From NCBI GenBank assembly GCA_020847045.1, contig JADLCT010000047.1, forward strand, positions 54,957 through 118,956: a DNA stretch of 64,000 nucleotides, given 5' to 3'. Numbering within the stretch: position 1 is the stretch's first letter; every line of letters begins with the position of its first letter. The stretch is from Bryobacterales bacterium (GTDB lineage: Bacteria > Acidobacteriota > Terriglobia > Bryobacterales > Bryobacteraceae). Shown one piece after another: positions 38,191-46,017 of the stretch. The translations under genes were made by a program, and so were the position numbers. The notes under the pieces were generated by a model that saw only the letters and a program-made list of their open reading frames with translations, had not been told where the DNA came from and made no database searches.

Positions 38191-40356
38191 ATGGCCAAGA
38201 AACTCCTGATCGCCGCCGCGGCTCTGGCCGCCCTTGTGCTGGCGGGCGCGCTTGCCCTGCGCCTGCTGATCTCGCCGGAGAAGCTGCGGCCCGTGCTGCA
38301 ATCACAGTTGGAGGCGGCGCTTGGCCGCAAAGTGGAGATCGGCGAGGCCTCGCTCAGCCTGTGGCCTTTGGGGCTCGACGTGCGGCGTCTGGTGATCGCC
38401 GACGACGCGCGCGTGCGCACGGGCCGCCCGTTCGCCACGGCGGAAAGTCTGCTTGTGCGGGCGCGTCTGCTGCCGCTGCTGAGCGGCAACGTGGAGATCG
38501 AATCCCTGCACCTGCGCAAGCCGGCCGTGGAACTGGTGCAACTGTCGCCGGGCGTCTGGAACTACGACACGCTGGCGGCGGGCGGCGGAGATTCCTCGGG
38601 TACGGTGAGTCTGGGCGCGGTCACGATCACCGGCATGGAGCTTGGCGTGACGAAATCCGGCTCGCCCCGCGCGCTGTATTCGGGCATCAACCTCAGCGTG
38701 GGAGCGCTCGCGCCCGGCCGCGCCATACCCGTGCGCTTCAGCGCGCTCAATGGCGAGTTGACGGGCGAGGCCACGCTTACGGCGCCCGCCGCTCCAGCGC
38801 CCAAAACGTTCGACGCCGCGCTGCACATGGGCAGCGTACGTCTGCTCGCCAAGGGTTCGCTGACACCCCAGGATGGCGGCTCGGCGATGGCCATCGACCT
38901 AACCATTCCCAAGGCCGGCATCACCGAACTGGCGGCAGCCGCGGCCAAGCTCGGCCTCGCGTTTTCACCCGGCATGAACGTGCGCGGAGAGCTGTCGGGA
39001 ACCGTCTCGGCGCGCGGCTCAACCGGCGCGCCCTCGCTCAGCGGCAAGGCCGAGTTGACGAATCTCGAAGTGAGCGGCGGCCAGGTGCGCGAGCCCGTGC
39101 GCGCCTCCCCCATACGGCTCGAATTCACGCCAACGGTGATCCGCTCGCAGCCATTCGCCATCGCCACGGGCGGCACGAAGGTGTCGGGCTTTTTCGTGTT
39201 GACCAACTATTCGTCCGGCGCGCCGCGCCTGGACGCCACGGCGTGGGCCGAGGACGCCAGCCTGGGAGGGCTCGTTCAGATGGCCCAGGCAAATGGCGTG
39301 CGCGCGGCCCAGGGCGTCACGGCCACGGGCGACGCCGGCTTTCACATCCGTCTGTATGGTCCGTTCTCCTCGTCCGCGCCGCTCAGCATGGCCGGCTCGG
39401 TCAACAGCCGGAAGGCCGAGGTGCGCACCTCGCCCACGGCCCAGCCCATTCAGATCGAGCAGGCGTCCATCAAGTTCAATGGCGGCACGGGCGCGGGCGA
39501 AATCACCATGGCCAAACTGGTGAGCGAGCCCTTCCCGTTGACGAATCTCTCGGCCGCCGTGCGCATGAACAAAGGCGTGGCCACGTTCGACCCGGTGCGG
39601 GCCACGCTCTATGACGGCCAGTTTCTGGGCGCCATCACGGCCGACACCAACGTGACGCCCACGCGCGTCGAGGTGCGCTCCCGCATGGAACGCGTCGATT
39701 CCGAGCGCCTCATCGCCGCGGCCACGCCGCTGCGCAAAGTGCTCACCGGCGCGCTGTTTTCCAACGCCGATCTGCGCTTTTCGCCCGGCCCGGGTAAAGA
39801 CGATCTGGCGCAGTCGCTGAATGGAACAATGAGCTTGAAGCTGGACAACGGCAAGCTGCTCGCCATGAGCGTACTGGGCGAAGTGGGCAAAGTGGCGCAG
39901 TTTCTGAACAAGGCGAATCCCGCGCAGGGCCAGGTGACGCCGTTTCTCGGCCTCACCGGCGACATCAAGCTCACCGATGGCGTGGCCAGCACGGACAACC
40001 TCGCGCTGCAGCTCGACGTGGGCTCGGTGGCGGTGAGCGGCTCGATGAACCTGGTGAATGAATCGTTGAACCTGAAGATGGTCACCACGCTGTCGCGCGC
40101 CTACACGGAGCAGATGGGCGGCACGCGCGTGGGCGGTTATCTGACGGCGGCGGTGGTGAACCAGAAGGGCGAAATGGTGGTGCCCACGCTGATCTCCGGA
40201 ACATTTTCGGCGCCCCGCGTGGTGCCCGACGCAGCCGCCATGGCCCGGTTGAAAGTGGGGCAGATCATTCCTGGATTGACCAAGCCGGGCGCGTTGCACG
40301 AGGGCCTTGGCGGCGTGCTGGATCTGCTGAAGGGAAAGAAAAAGGAACAGAAGTAG
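38191..40356 (+). CDS. AsmA-family envelope protein
   Basis: 721 residues with an N-terminal membrane anchor (LLIAAAALAALVLAGALALRLL) and the long beta-rich repeat domain of AsmA proteins, here with the AsmA C-terminal segment (DLRFSPGPGKDDLAQSLNG and GLTGDIKLTDGVASTDNL). AsmA-like proteins form bridges or tubes that help move phospholipids to the outer membrane. It begins at the base after the permease stop, so the two are probably co-transcribed; a joint envelope-assembly role is suggested. Confidence 0.88.
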   Translation: MAKKLLIAAAALAALVLAGALALRLLISPEKLRPVLQSQLEAALGRKVEIGEASLSLWPLGLDVRRLVIADDARVRTGRPFATAESLLVRARLLPLLSGNVEIESLHLRKPAVELVQLSPGVWNYDTLAAGGGDSSGTVSLGAVTITGMELGVTKSGSPRALYSGINLSVGALAPGRAIPVRFSALNGELTGEATLTAPAAPAPKTFDAALHMGSVRLLAKGSLTPQDGGSAMAIDLTIPKAGITELAAAAAKLGLAFSPGMNVRGELSGTVSARGSTGAPSLSGKAELTNLEVSGGQVREPVRASPIRLEFTPTVIRSQPFAIATGGTKVSGFFVLTNYSSGAPRLDATAWAEDASLGGLVQMAQANGVRAAQGVTATGDAGFHIRLYGPFSSSAPLSMAGSVNSRKAEVRTSPTAQPIQIEQASIKFNGGTGAGEITMAKLVSEPFPLTNLSAAVRMNKGVATFDPVRATLYDGQFLGAITADTNVTPTRVEVRSRMERVDSERLIAAATPLRKVLTGALFSNADLRFSPGPGKDDLAQSLNGTMSLKLDNGKLLAMSVLGEVGKVAQFLNKANPAQGQVTPFLGLTGDIKLTDGVASTDNLALQLDVGSVAVSGSMNLVNESLNLKMVTTLSRAYTEQMGGTRVGGYLTAAVVNQKGEMVVPTLISGTFSAPRVVPDAAAMARLKVGQIIPGLTKPGALHEGLGGVLDLLKGKKKEQK

Positions 40357-40418
40357 GTCCCGCGGCGGCCAGCCGGACGGCGGAGCAGGCAACGTCATTT
40401 GCTAGTCTGGAATTTCCC

Positions 40419-41804
40419 ATGCTGAACCGCCGTACCTTTTTGCAATCCACGTCTGTTTCCGCCGCCGCGTCCGCGTTCGCACAGCGCAAGGACGCCTCGC
40501 CCGTGCGCCCGAACATCGTGCTGATCCTCGCCGACGACCTGGCCGATTGGATGCTGGGCTGCTATGGCAACCGCGAGATTCGCACGCCGAACATCGACCT
40601 GCTGGCCCGCAGCGGCGCGCGCTTCCAGAACAGTTTCGTCTGCACGCCCATGGGCTCGCCATCGCGCGCCACGCTGTTCACCGGACGAACGCCGCGCCAG
40701 CACGGCATCCAGGACTTTCTGACGGCCAGCCCCGTGGAGCAGCCCCCGCAAGGCCAGCGCGACACGCCAGCCTCATTCGCCAGCGAGGTGTTCCTGAGCG
40801 CACTGTTGCGGCAGGCCGGCTACCGCACCGGTTACATCGGCAAGTGGCACATGGGCGGCGACCGCTCGCCCGGCCATGGCTTCGAGTGGAGCGCCACGGT
40901 GGAGGCGGCCACATACAGCGACCCCACCTACTTCCTGAACGGCAAGGAGACGCCGCGGCAGGGCTTCCTGACGGAGTTGAACACGGCCTACGCCGAGGAA
41001 TTCATCCACCAGGGCGCCCGGGAGCAGCCCTTCTTCCTCACGCTCGGCTACCTGAATCCGCACACGCCTTACAGCGGCCATCCGCAGCGCTACTACGACC
41101 TGTACGCGGGTGCGAAGTTCGACACCGCCGGATGGCTGCCCAAGGCCCCGAATGCCCTTCGCGAGAAGGAGATGATGGACGATGTGGTGGCCAACATCCG
41201 CAAGTGCGCGGCCAGCGTGACGGCGCTCGACGATCAGATTCCGCGCCTGCTGAAGGCGCTGGACGCGCGCGGCGTGCGCGGCAACACGCTGGTCATCGTC
41301 ACCGGCGACAACGGCTATCTGCTGGGCCGCCACGGGCTGTGGTCCAAGGGGCACGCCTCGAACCCCATCAATATGTATGAGGAGTCCATGCGCGTACCGA
41401 TGATCTGGCACTGGCGCGGCAAGATTCCCGTGGAGTCCACGCGGCCGGAGATGATCAGCTCCTATGACCTGCTGCCCTCCGTGTGCGACGTGGCCGGCAT
41501 CGCGCCGCCCGCCAACCGCAACCTGTGCGGACGCAGCTACTGGCCCCTGGTGCGCAACCAGCCGCCTGACCGCAAGAACCCCTGGCCCGGCGCCGTGTTC
41601 GGCCAGTTCCGCAACACGGAGATGGCGCGCGACGGCCGCTTCAAGGTGATTCTCCGCAACGGCGTGGCCGGGCCGAACGAGCTGTTCGACCTGTCGCAGG
41701 ACCCGCGCGAGCAGGTGAACCAGTATGACAACCCGCAGTATGCCACCGTGCGCGAACGGTTGACCGCTCAGTTGGACTCCTGGCGGCGGCGCACGCAAGC
41801 CTGA
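40419..41804 (+). CDS. Tat-exported sulfatase-family protein with glycine in place of the formylglycine residue
   Basis: 461 residues. The Tat signal NRRTFLQSTSV is followed by the sulfatase alkaline-phosphatase fold: metal ligands in LADDLADWM (residues 38-46), IGKWHMGG, and TGDNGYLL. In active sulfatases the motif C/S-x-P-x-R carries the residue turned into formylglycine; here residues 79-83 read GSPSR, followed by ATLFTGR. The modifiable Cys/Ser is replaced by Gly79; a cysteine sits four residues earlier (C75). It may be inactive, or hydrolyse another ester. A GC hairpin lies after the stop. Confidence 0.85.
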   Translation: MLNRRTFLQSTSVSAAASAFAQRKDASPVRPNIVLILADDLADWMLGCYGNREIRTPNIDLLARSGARFQNSFVCTPMGSPSRATLFTGRTPRQHGIQDFLTASPVEQPPQGQRDTPASFASEVFLSALLRQAGYRTGYIGKWHMGGDRSPGHGFEWSATVEAATYSDPTYFLNGKETPRQGFLTELNTAYAEEFIHQGAREQPFFLTLGYLNPHTPYSGHPQRYYDLYAGAKFDTAGWLPKAPNALREKEMMDDVVANIRKCAASVTALDDQIPRLLKALDARGVRGNTLVIVTGDNGYLLGRHGLWSKGHASNPINMYEESMRVPMIWHWRGKIPVESTRPEMISSYDLLPSVCDVAGIAPPANRNLCGRSYWPLVRNQPPDRKNPWPGAVFGQFRNTEMARDGRFKVILRNGVAGPNELFDLSQDPREQVNQYDNPQYATVRERLTAQLDSWRRRTQA

Positions 41805-41817
41805 GCCAAACGGGAAA

Positions 41818-41841
41818 GGGCCGGAGCGCACGCCCCGGCCC
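41818..41841. terminator. GC-rich hairpin between convergent sulfatase and FAH genes
   Basis: GGGCCGG (41818-41824) pairs with CCGGCCC (41835-41841) across a ten-base loop, just after the sulfatase stop and 29 bp before the FAH stop. There is no clear U-run on either side, so bidirectional termination is possible but not shown. Confidence 0.4.
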
Positions 41842-41869
41842 GGATTCACAATGCGGCCCTTGCGGCTGC

Positions 41870-42724
41870 TTAGGCTTCGGCCACGCACGGGTTGCGCAAC
41901 TGGCCCAACCCTTCCACTTCCACCACCATTTCATCGCCCGGCTTGAGCCACCGCGGCGGCGTGCGTCCCAGGCCCACGCCCGCGGGCGTGCCCGTGGAGA
42001 TAATATCGCCCGGCGAAAGCGTCATCACACTGGACAGGTGCGCGATCAGCGTTGGAATGTCGAAGATCAGGTGCTTCGTGTTGGAGTGCTGCAGCACCTC
42101 GCCGTTGATCGTCATCTTGATGTCGAGATTGTGCGGGTCGGCGATCTCGTCCTTCGTGACGATGAATGGTCCCATCGGACAGAAGGTGTCGAAGGTTTTG
42201 CCGATGATCCACTGCGAGGTGGCCAACTGGTAGTCGCGCGCGCTCACGTCGTTCAGGTTCAGATAGCCGAAGACGTGCTCGCGCCACTTCTCGGGAGCGA
42301 TGTAGCGTCCGCCCTTGCCGATCACCACGGCGAATTCGGCTTCGTAGTCGGGCTTCACGCTGTTCTTGGGCAGAACGACGTTTTCGCCCGTGGCGATCAC
42401 CGACGAGGCGAACTTGCAGAACACGGTGGGCACATCGGGGATGGCCATGTTCGATTCGATGGCGTGATCGCGGTAGTTCAGCCCGATACAGATGAGCTTG
42501 CCGGGGCGGGGCAGCGGAGCCAGCAGCTTCACGGTTTCCAGCATCGGCGCCGAAGGCTCGTTCGAGTTCACAAACGAGGTGATCGGGCCGCGCGCCGCCT
42601 CGCCGCCCACGATGACGGCCTCCATCGACGCCAGTCCCATGCGCGCCAAGCCAACCACGTGGCCGTTCTGAATCACACCGGGCTGCACCAGGGCATCCGG
42701 ACCAAGAAAAGTTACAAGTTTCAT
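41870..42724 (-). CDS. Fumarylacetoacetate hydrolase (FAH) family enzyme
   Basis: 284 residues. The FAH C-terminal-domain metal ligands are visible as YEAEFAVVIGKGG and, further on, DVSARDYQ and FCPMGPFIVTKDE, and the ligand glycine-rich segment GTPAGVGLGRTP. Family members cleave C-C bonds or decarboxylate or isomerise 2-keto acids in aromatic or sugar catabolism with magnesium. Substrate is not determined. It diverges from the SDR gene by 93 bp; a joint catabolic pathway is possible. Confidence 0.9.
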   Translation of the reverse strand: MKLVTFLGPDALVQPGVIQNGHVVGLARMGLASMEAVIVGGEAARGPITSFVNSNEPSAPMLETVKLLAPLPRPGKLICIGLNYRDHAIESNMAIPDVPTVFCKFASSVIATGENVVLPKNSVKPDYEAEFAVVIGKGGRYIAPEKWREHVFGYLNLNDVSARDYQLATSQWIIGKTFDTFCPMGPFIVTKDEIADPHNLDIKMTINGEVLQHSNTKHLIFDIPTLIAHLSSVMTLSPGDIISTGTPAGVGLGRTPPRWLKPGDEMVVEVEGLGQLRNPCVAEA

Positions 42725-42817
42725 AGTGGGAAGCCAGCTATTGTATCATCAGCATTTCGGGCTTCCCGCGCGCGGCGCGGCGGTTGCGTCTTCCGCGGTC
42801 CGGTCCACTGAACCCTT

Positions 42818-43594
42818 ATGAGCTATCTCGAAGAACTTTTCTCCTTGAACGGCAAAGTCGCCGTCGTGCTGGGCGGAACCAGCGGCATCGGCGAGTCCAT
42901 CGCCCGCGGCTATGCCATGGTGGGCGCCACCGTGGTGGCCTCCAGCCGCGATCAGGCCAAGGTGGACGCCGAAGCCGCCGTGCTGGAAGGCCTCGGCTCG
43001 AAAACCCTCCGCAGGACCAGCGACGTGCAGGACCGCGCCTCCCTGCAGGCCCTGTGCGACGCCACCGTGGCCGCCTTCGGCCGCGTCGACGTGCTGGTGG
43101 TCACCAGCGGAGCGCTCTTCAAGACGCCGTCGGCCGAGCTCTCCGACGCCGACTTTGACCGCGTCGTCGATATCAATCTCAATGGCAGCTTCAAGGCCAA
43201 TCAGATCTTCGGCCGGCAGATGTTGGCCCAGGGCTCGGGCTCGATCATCAACACGGCCTCCATGACCAGCTTCGTCACCTTCGGCGAGGTGACCTGCTAC
43301 GGAGCGTCGAAGGGCGGCGTCGTCATGCTGACCAAGCAACTGGCCTCCGAATGGGCGCCCAAGGGCGTGCGCGTGAACGCCATCGCGCCGGGCGTCTTCC
43401 GTACGCCCCTGAACTCGAAGGCGCTCGATACGCCGGGCCGCGCCGACGCCATCATCGCCAAGACGCCCATGGGCAAAATCGGTAGCGTCGAGGATCTGCG
43501 CGGGGCGGCCATCTTCCTGGCGGCCGACGCAAGCCGTTTCGTCACCGGGCACGTCCTGCCGGTCGATGGCGGGTTTCTGGCCAAGGGTATCTGA
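42818..43594 (+). CDS. Short-chain dehydrogenase/reductase (SDR)
   Basis: 258 residues of classical SDR type. The cofactor-binding motif GGTSGIGESIA is near residue 20 and the catalytic YxxxK appears as YGASKGG near residue 165, with the preceding serine in TASMTSF. The C-terminus holds FVTGHVLPVDGG. It reduces or oxidises a small alcohol or ketone with NAD(P). Substrate unknown. The divergent neighbour encodes a FAH-family enzyme, and the pairing of these two families is common in sugar-acid catabolism. Confidence 0.9.
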   Translation: MSYLEELFSLNGKVAVVLGGTSGIGESIARGYAMVGATVVASSRDQAKVDAEAAVLEGLGSKTLRRTSDVQDRASLQALCDATVAAFGRVDVLVVTSGALFKTPSAELSDADFDRVVDINLNGSFKANQIFGRQMLAQGSGSIINTASMTSFVTFGEVTCYGASKGGVVMLTKQLASEWAPKGVRVNAIAPGVFRTPLNSKALDTPGRADAIIAKTPMGKIGSVEDLRGAAIFLAADASRFVTGHVLPVDGGFLAKGI

Positions 43595-43902
43595 TCCGGC
43601 CTGTAAACCAAACAAAAGAGTTGCGATTTTCAGGCGATTTTTTGCGCGGCGCGGACGTTTGACTTTCTGCTACGATGTTAGGAACGTGCGCCAAAGGTGC
43701 AACCGCTTGACGTAGGTGTGTCTTTTGGCGTGAGTCCTCCCTGATCCGGAGGCGGAGTCTTACAACATTTTCCATAGTTTTCGTGGCGGACCCGTTCCGC
43801 CGCGAGTGTAGCGGCCGGGACGGATCCCACCTGCCGCCCGGTTGAATCGGCCGCCCGGCGGGCAAACACCCGGCGGGGCGAGCAAAGGGTTAAGGAGTAC
43901 CG
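43595..43902 (+). other. Gene-free 308-bp leader region upstream of the desaturase
   Basis: No gene is seen. An extended -10-like element TGCTACGAT is at 43668-43676. Downstream, a nine-pair helix joins CGCCAAAGG (43689-43697) and CTTTTGGCG (43722-43730), and a small CCTCC/GGAGG hairpin follows at 43736-43752. With transcription from near 43683 the mRNA would have a 220-nt structured 5' leader before the desaturase. A lipid- or temperature-sensing leader is conceivable; nothing proves it. Confidence 0.35.
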
Positions 43903-44625
43903 ATGGAAGTTTGGCTAATGCTGTTGATCACCGTGGTCATCATGCAGATTTCGGTGTTTTGCACCACGATCTTTCTACACCGGGGCCTGACGCATAAGGG
44001 CCTGGAGATCAAAGAGCCGCTGGCTACTTTGATGCATCTGCACATCAGTCTTTTTACGACGATTGTTCCGCGCGAATGGGTGGCGGTGCACCGCAAGCAC
44101 CATCAGTTCTCCGACAAGGAAGGCGACCCGCATAGCCCCTATTTGGAGGGATTGTGGCGTGTGCTCTTCGGAAATGTCTTTTATTACCGCCGCGCCGCCA
44201 ACGATCCGGCCAACATCCGCAAGTACACGCCGGACTACAAGCCCACGCTGATTGATCTGATTCCGGGGCAGGCTTATGTGGGCCTGATTCTGGGTATGGG
44301 CATCTTCGTCCTCATGTTCGGCTGGGCCTGGGGCATCGGCCTCTACATCGCCCAGGGCATCACATATATCTTTCTGAATGCCTCGATCAACTCGATCTGC
44401 CACATGATCGGCTACCGCAACTGGGAGAACAAGGCGACCAACCTGAAGTCGCTCGCCTTTCTCACTGCCGGCGAGGCGCTGCACAACAACCACCACGAGT
44501 ATCCCACCGCCGCCCACTTCGCCATGAAAGGCGCCGAGTTTGATCCGGCTTGGCCAATCATCCGGCTGTTTGAGGGGATCGGTCTGATTCGCGTGAAGCG
44601 CACGCCCATCGCCAAGGCGGCCTAG
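43903..44625 (+). CDS. Acyl-CoA/acyl-lipid fatty acid desaturase (delta-9 type)
   Basis: 240 residues with four membrane segments and the three histidine boxes of membrane di-iron desaturases: HRGLTHKG (27-34), HRKHHQF (62-68) and HNNHHEYP in the C-terminal third. It inserts a cis double bond in acyl chains, adjusting membrane fluidity. The length is on the short side of the family but all boxes are present. A strong intrinsic terminator follows, and a structured 308-bp leader precedes it, so it is monocistronic. Confidence 0.92.
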   Translation: MEVWLMLLITVVIMQISVFCTTIFLHRGLTHKGLEIKEPLATLMHLHISLFTTIVPREWVAVHRKHHQFSDKEGDPHSPYLEGLWRVLFGNVFYYRRAANDPANIRKYTPDYKPTLIDLIPGQAYVGLILGMGIFVLMFGWAWGIGLYIAQGITYIFLNASINSICHMIGYRNWENKATNLKSLAFLTAGEALHNNHHEYPTAAHFAMKGAEFDPAWPIIRLFEGIGLIRVKRTPIAKAA

Positions 44626-44668
44626 GGCACAGTAGTTTTCCGCAGAAGCACCTGCAGCTCCTGCAAAG

Positions 44669-44707
44669 ACGGCCACCGGGGGAATCTCCCTGGTGGCCGT
44701 TTTGTTG
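44669..44707 (+). terminator. Intrinsic terminator of the desaturase gene
   Basis: ACGGCCACC (44669-44677) and GGTGGCCGT (44692-44700) form a perfect nine-pair stem with a 14-base loop, followed by TTTGTTG. It is 43 bp beyond the stop codon. Confidence 0.85.
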
Positions 44708-44770
44708 TGCAGGGCTTCGACACGGCCGCATCGCGCCACGCTGAGCTATGCCAAGCCCCCCGCGAGCATG

Positions 44771-44797
44771 AAAAAAGCCGGCCCTTGCGGGGCCGGC
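44771..44797 (-). terminator. Intrinsic terminator of rpmB (minus strand)
   Basis: On the minus strand GCCGGCCC and GGGCCGGC (plus positions 44777-44797) form an eight-pair hairpin with five-base loop, followed by TTTTTT. It is about 76 bp beyond the rpmB stop. Another hairpin (CGCTTCCG/CGGAAGCG, 44836-44857) lies between. Confidence 0.85.
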
Positions 44798-44873
44798 GAA
44801 TTAGCCAATGACTACTGAAATCCGGGTTTCGCTACCGCTTCCGGCCTAACGGAAGCGCGTCGCGGTAACGGGG

Positions 44874-45065
44874 TTAGGCTGCCTTCTGAATCTTGCCGTT
44901 GCGGATGCACGAGGTGCAGACGCGCAACCGCTTCGTGGCGCCGCCCACCAGGGCCCGCACGCTCTGGAGGTTGATATTCCAGCGGCGGTTGGTGAGGTTA
45001 TGGGCGTGACTCACACGGTGGCCGAAACGCGGCCCTTTGCCGCACACTTCACAAACTCGTGACAT
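44874..45065 (-). CDS. rpmB: 50S ribosomal protein L28
   Basis: 63 residues starting [12 protein letters not shown] at the ATG at 45065. The sequence has the L28 core ([20 protein letters not shown]) and zinc-binding CxxC pairs (CEVC near the N-terminus, CTSC near the C-terminus), the zinc-containing paralogue class. It sits in the large ribosomal subunit. The longer upstream frame is not conserved. A terminator lies 76 bp downstream, so the gene is monocistronic. Upstream is a region of 32-bp tandem repeats. Confidence 0.96.
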   Translation of the reverse strand: MSRVCEVCGKGPRFGHRVSHAHNLTNRRWNINLQSVRALVGGATKRLRVCTSCIRNGKIQKAA

Positions 45066-45164
45066 GATGAAGGTTCTCCACGGGCGGCTGCCCGAATCAA
45101 TAGGATACCAAGCCCGCCCGGCGGCACGCAACCGGCGCTGATCGTGCGTTCTTGCTTCGCCACT

Positions 45165-45279
45165 CCGCTCGCTGGGCGCTCGGCTTACCGCCACCCAGCT
45201 CGCTGGTCGCTCGGCTAATCGTTCACCCCGCTCGCTGGTCGCTCGGCTAATCGTTCACCCCGCTCGCTGGTCGCTCGCG
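45165..45279. repeat. Minisatellite of three and a half 31-32-bp units
   Basis: Units centred on GCTCGCTGGTCGCTCGGCTA repeat at 45167, 45198, 45230 and 45262, with spacing 31, 32 and 32 bp; the first copy is divergent. The array occupies the gap between rpmB and the 237-residue membrane protein gene and reaches into the latter, supplying its last codons (SDQRAG) and stop. Confidence 0.85.
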
Positions 45280-45968
45280 AGGGGCTGCTCCTCCACGGCC
45301 CTTCTCTTCTCAGGCGCGGGACGGAGCGCCCAACAGGCCCAGGTCCAGATGATTAGCGAGAGGATCGCCGTCACAATCACCACGCTGTTGCCCGCCGTGG
45401 CCAGCTCCCGGTCAATCATGCGCAGGGAATGGCCGATCGCCTTTCCCGTGGTGAACACGCCCGTTCCCGCCGCCAGTGCCAGCATCTGCGTGTCGCGGCG
45501 GCGGTAGTGCAGCAGGCTGTTCCACAGCACAATGTTCAACAAGGCCGTGCAAAAGCTCAGGTTCCGGCTGAGCAGCGTCATGAAGTAGGTGACGCGGCGG
45601 TCCTCGGGCACCGGGCGGACCGGTTCCGGCTGCATCGTGGCCAGCGTAAGGGAAACCACCAGAACCGCTACGCCAATCAGGACCGTCTTGCGGTTCCGCG
45701 CGGGATCGGTGGACAGCGAAATGTAGAGAAAATTCAACATCGTCAGCAGCAGGAGAACCTGCAGGATGTTCTCGTTGGTCCAGTAGTAGCGGGCAAACGA
45801 GCCGCTGCCGACCGTGGTCCACTCCACCACGCCGGCCAGCAGCAGGACAATGCTGTACAGGAAAAGGAAGGGGTACTTACGATAAAGGCCTTTGTGCTGC
45901 AGAGACCCCACGAGGAGGATCTGTAGCACAAAGGCCAAAATTCCGAAAATCTGCCATACCGGAGACAT
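45255..45968 (-). CDS. Polytopic membrane protein of unknown function, hairpin-gated start
   Basis: 237 residues with about seven hydrophobic segments (for example IFGILAFVLQILLVG, LFLYSIVLLLAGVVEW, VLIGVAVLVVSLTLA) and no recognised motif; similar short membrane proteins are common in Acidobacteria. The GGAG ribosome-binding site and the ATG lie in opposite arms of a perfect 8-bp hairpin. The gene follows the repeat-peptide gene by 49 bp on the same strand, so the two are probably one operon. Its last six codons lie within a 32-bp tandem repeat array, so the C-terminus is likely variable. Confidence 0.75.
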   Translation of the reverse strand: MSPVWQIFGILAFVLQILLVGSLQHKGLYRKYPFLFLYSIVLLLAGVVEWTTVGSGSFARYYWTNENILQVLLLLTMLNFLYISLSTDPARNRKTVLIGVAVLVVSLTLATMQPEPVRPVPEDRRVTYFMTLLSRNLSFCTALLNIVLWNSLLHYRRRDTQMLALAAGTGVFTTGKAIGHSLRMIDRELATAGNSVVIVTAILSLIIWTWACWALRPAPEKRRAVEEQPLASDQRAG

Positions 45969-45980
45969 GTTGATGTCTCC
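45961..45980 (-). promoter_or_regulatory. Hairpin sequestering Shine-Dalgarno and start codon of the membrane protein gene
   Basis: On the minus strand GGAGACAT (45980-45973), loop CAAC, and ATGTCTCC (45968-45961) form a perfect eight-pair stem. The first arm holds the GGAG ribosome-binding site and the second begins with the ATG start codon. Translation would need opening of this stem, for example by ribosomes finishing the peptide gene 38 nt upstream. Confidence 0.7.
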
Positions 45981-46017
45981 TCATCTTATCGGCTGGTCCG
46001 TCCGTTAACTTCAGCGC

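Noticed and set aside
45165..45279. CRISPR array
   Set aside because: Units of 31-32 bp abut directly, with no unique spacers and no cas genes.
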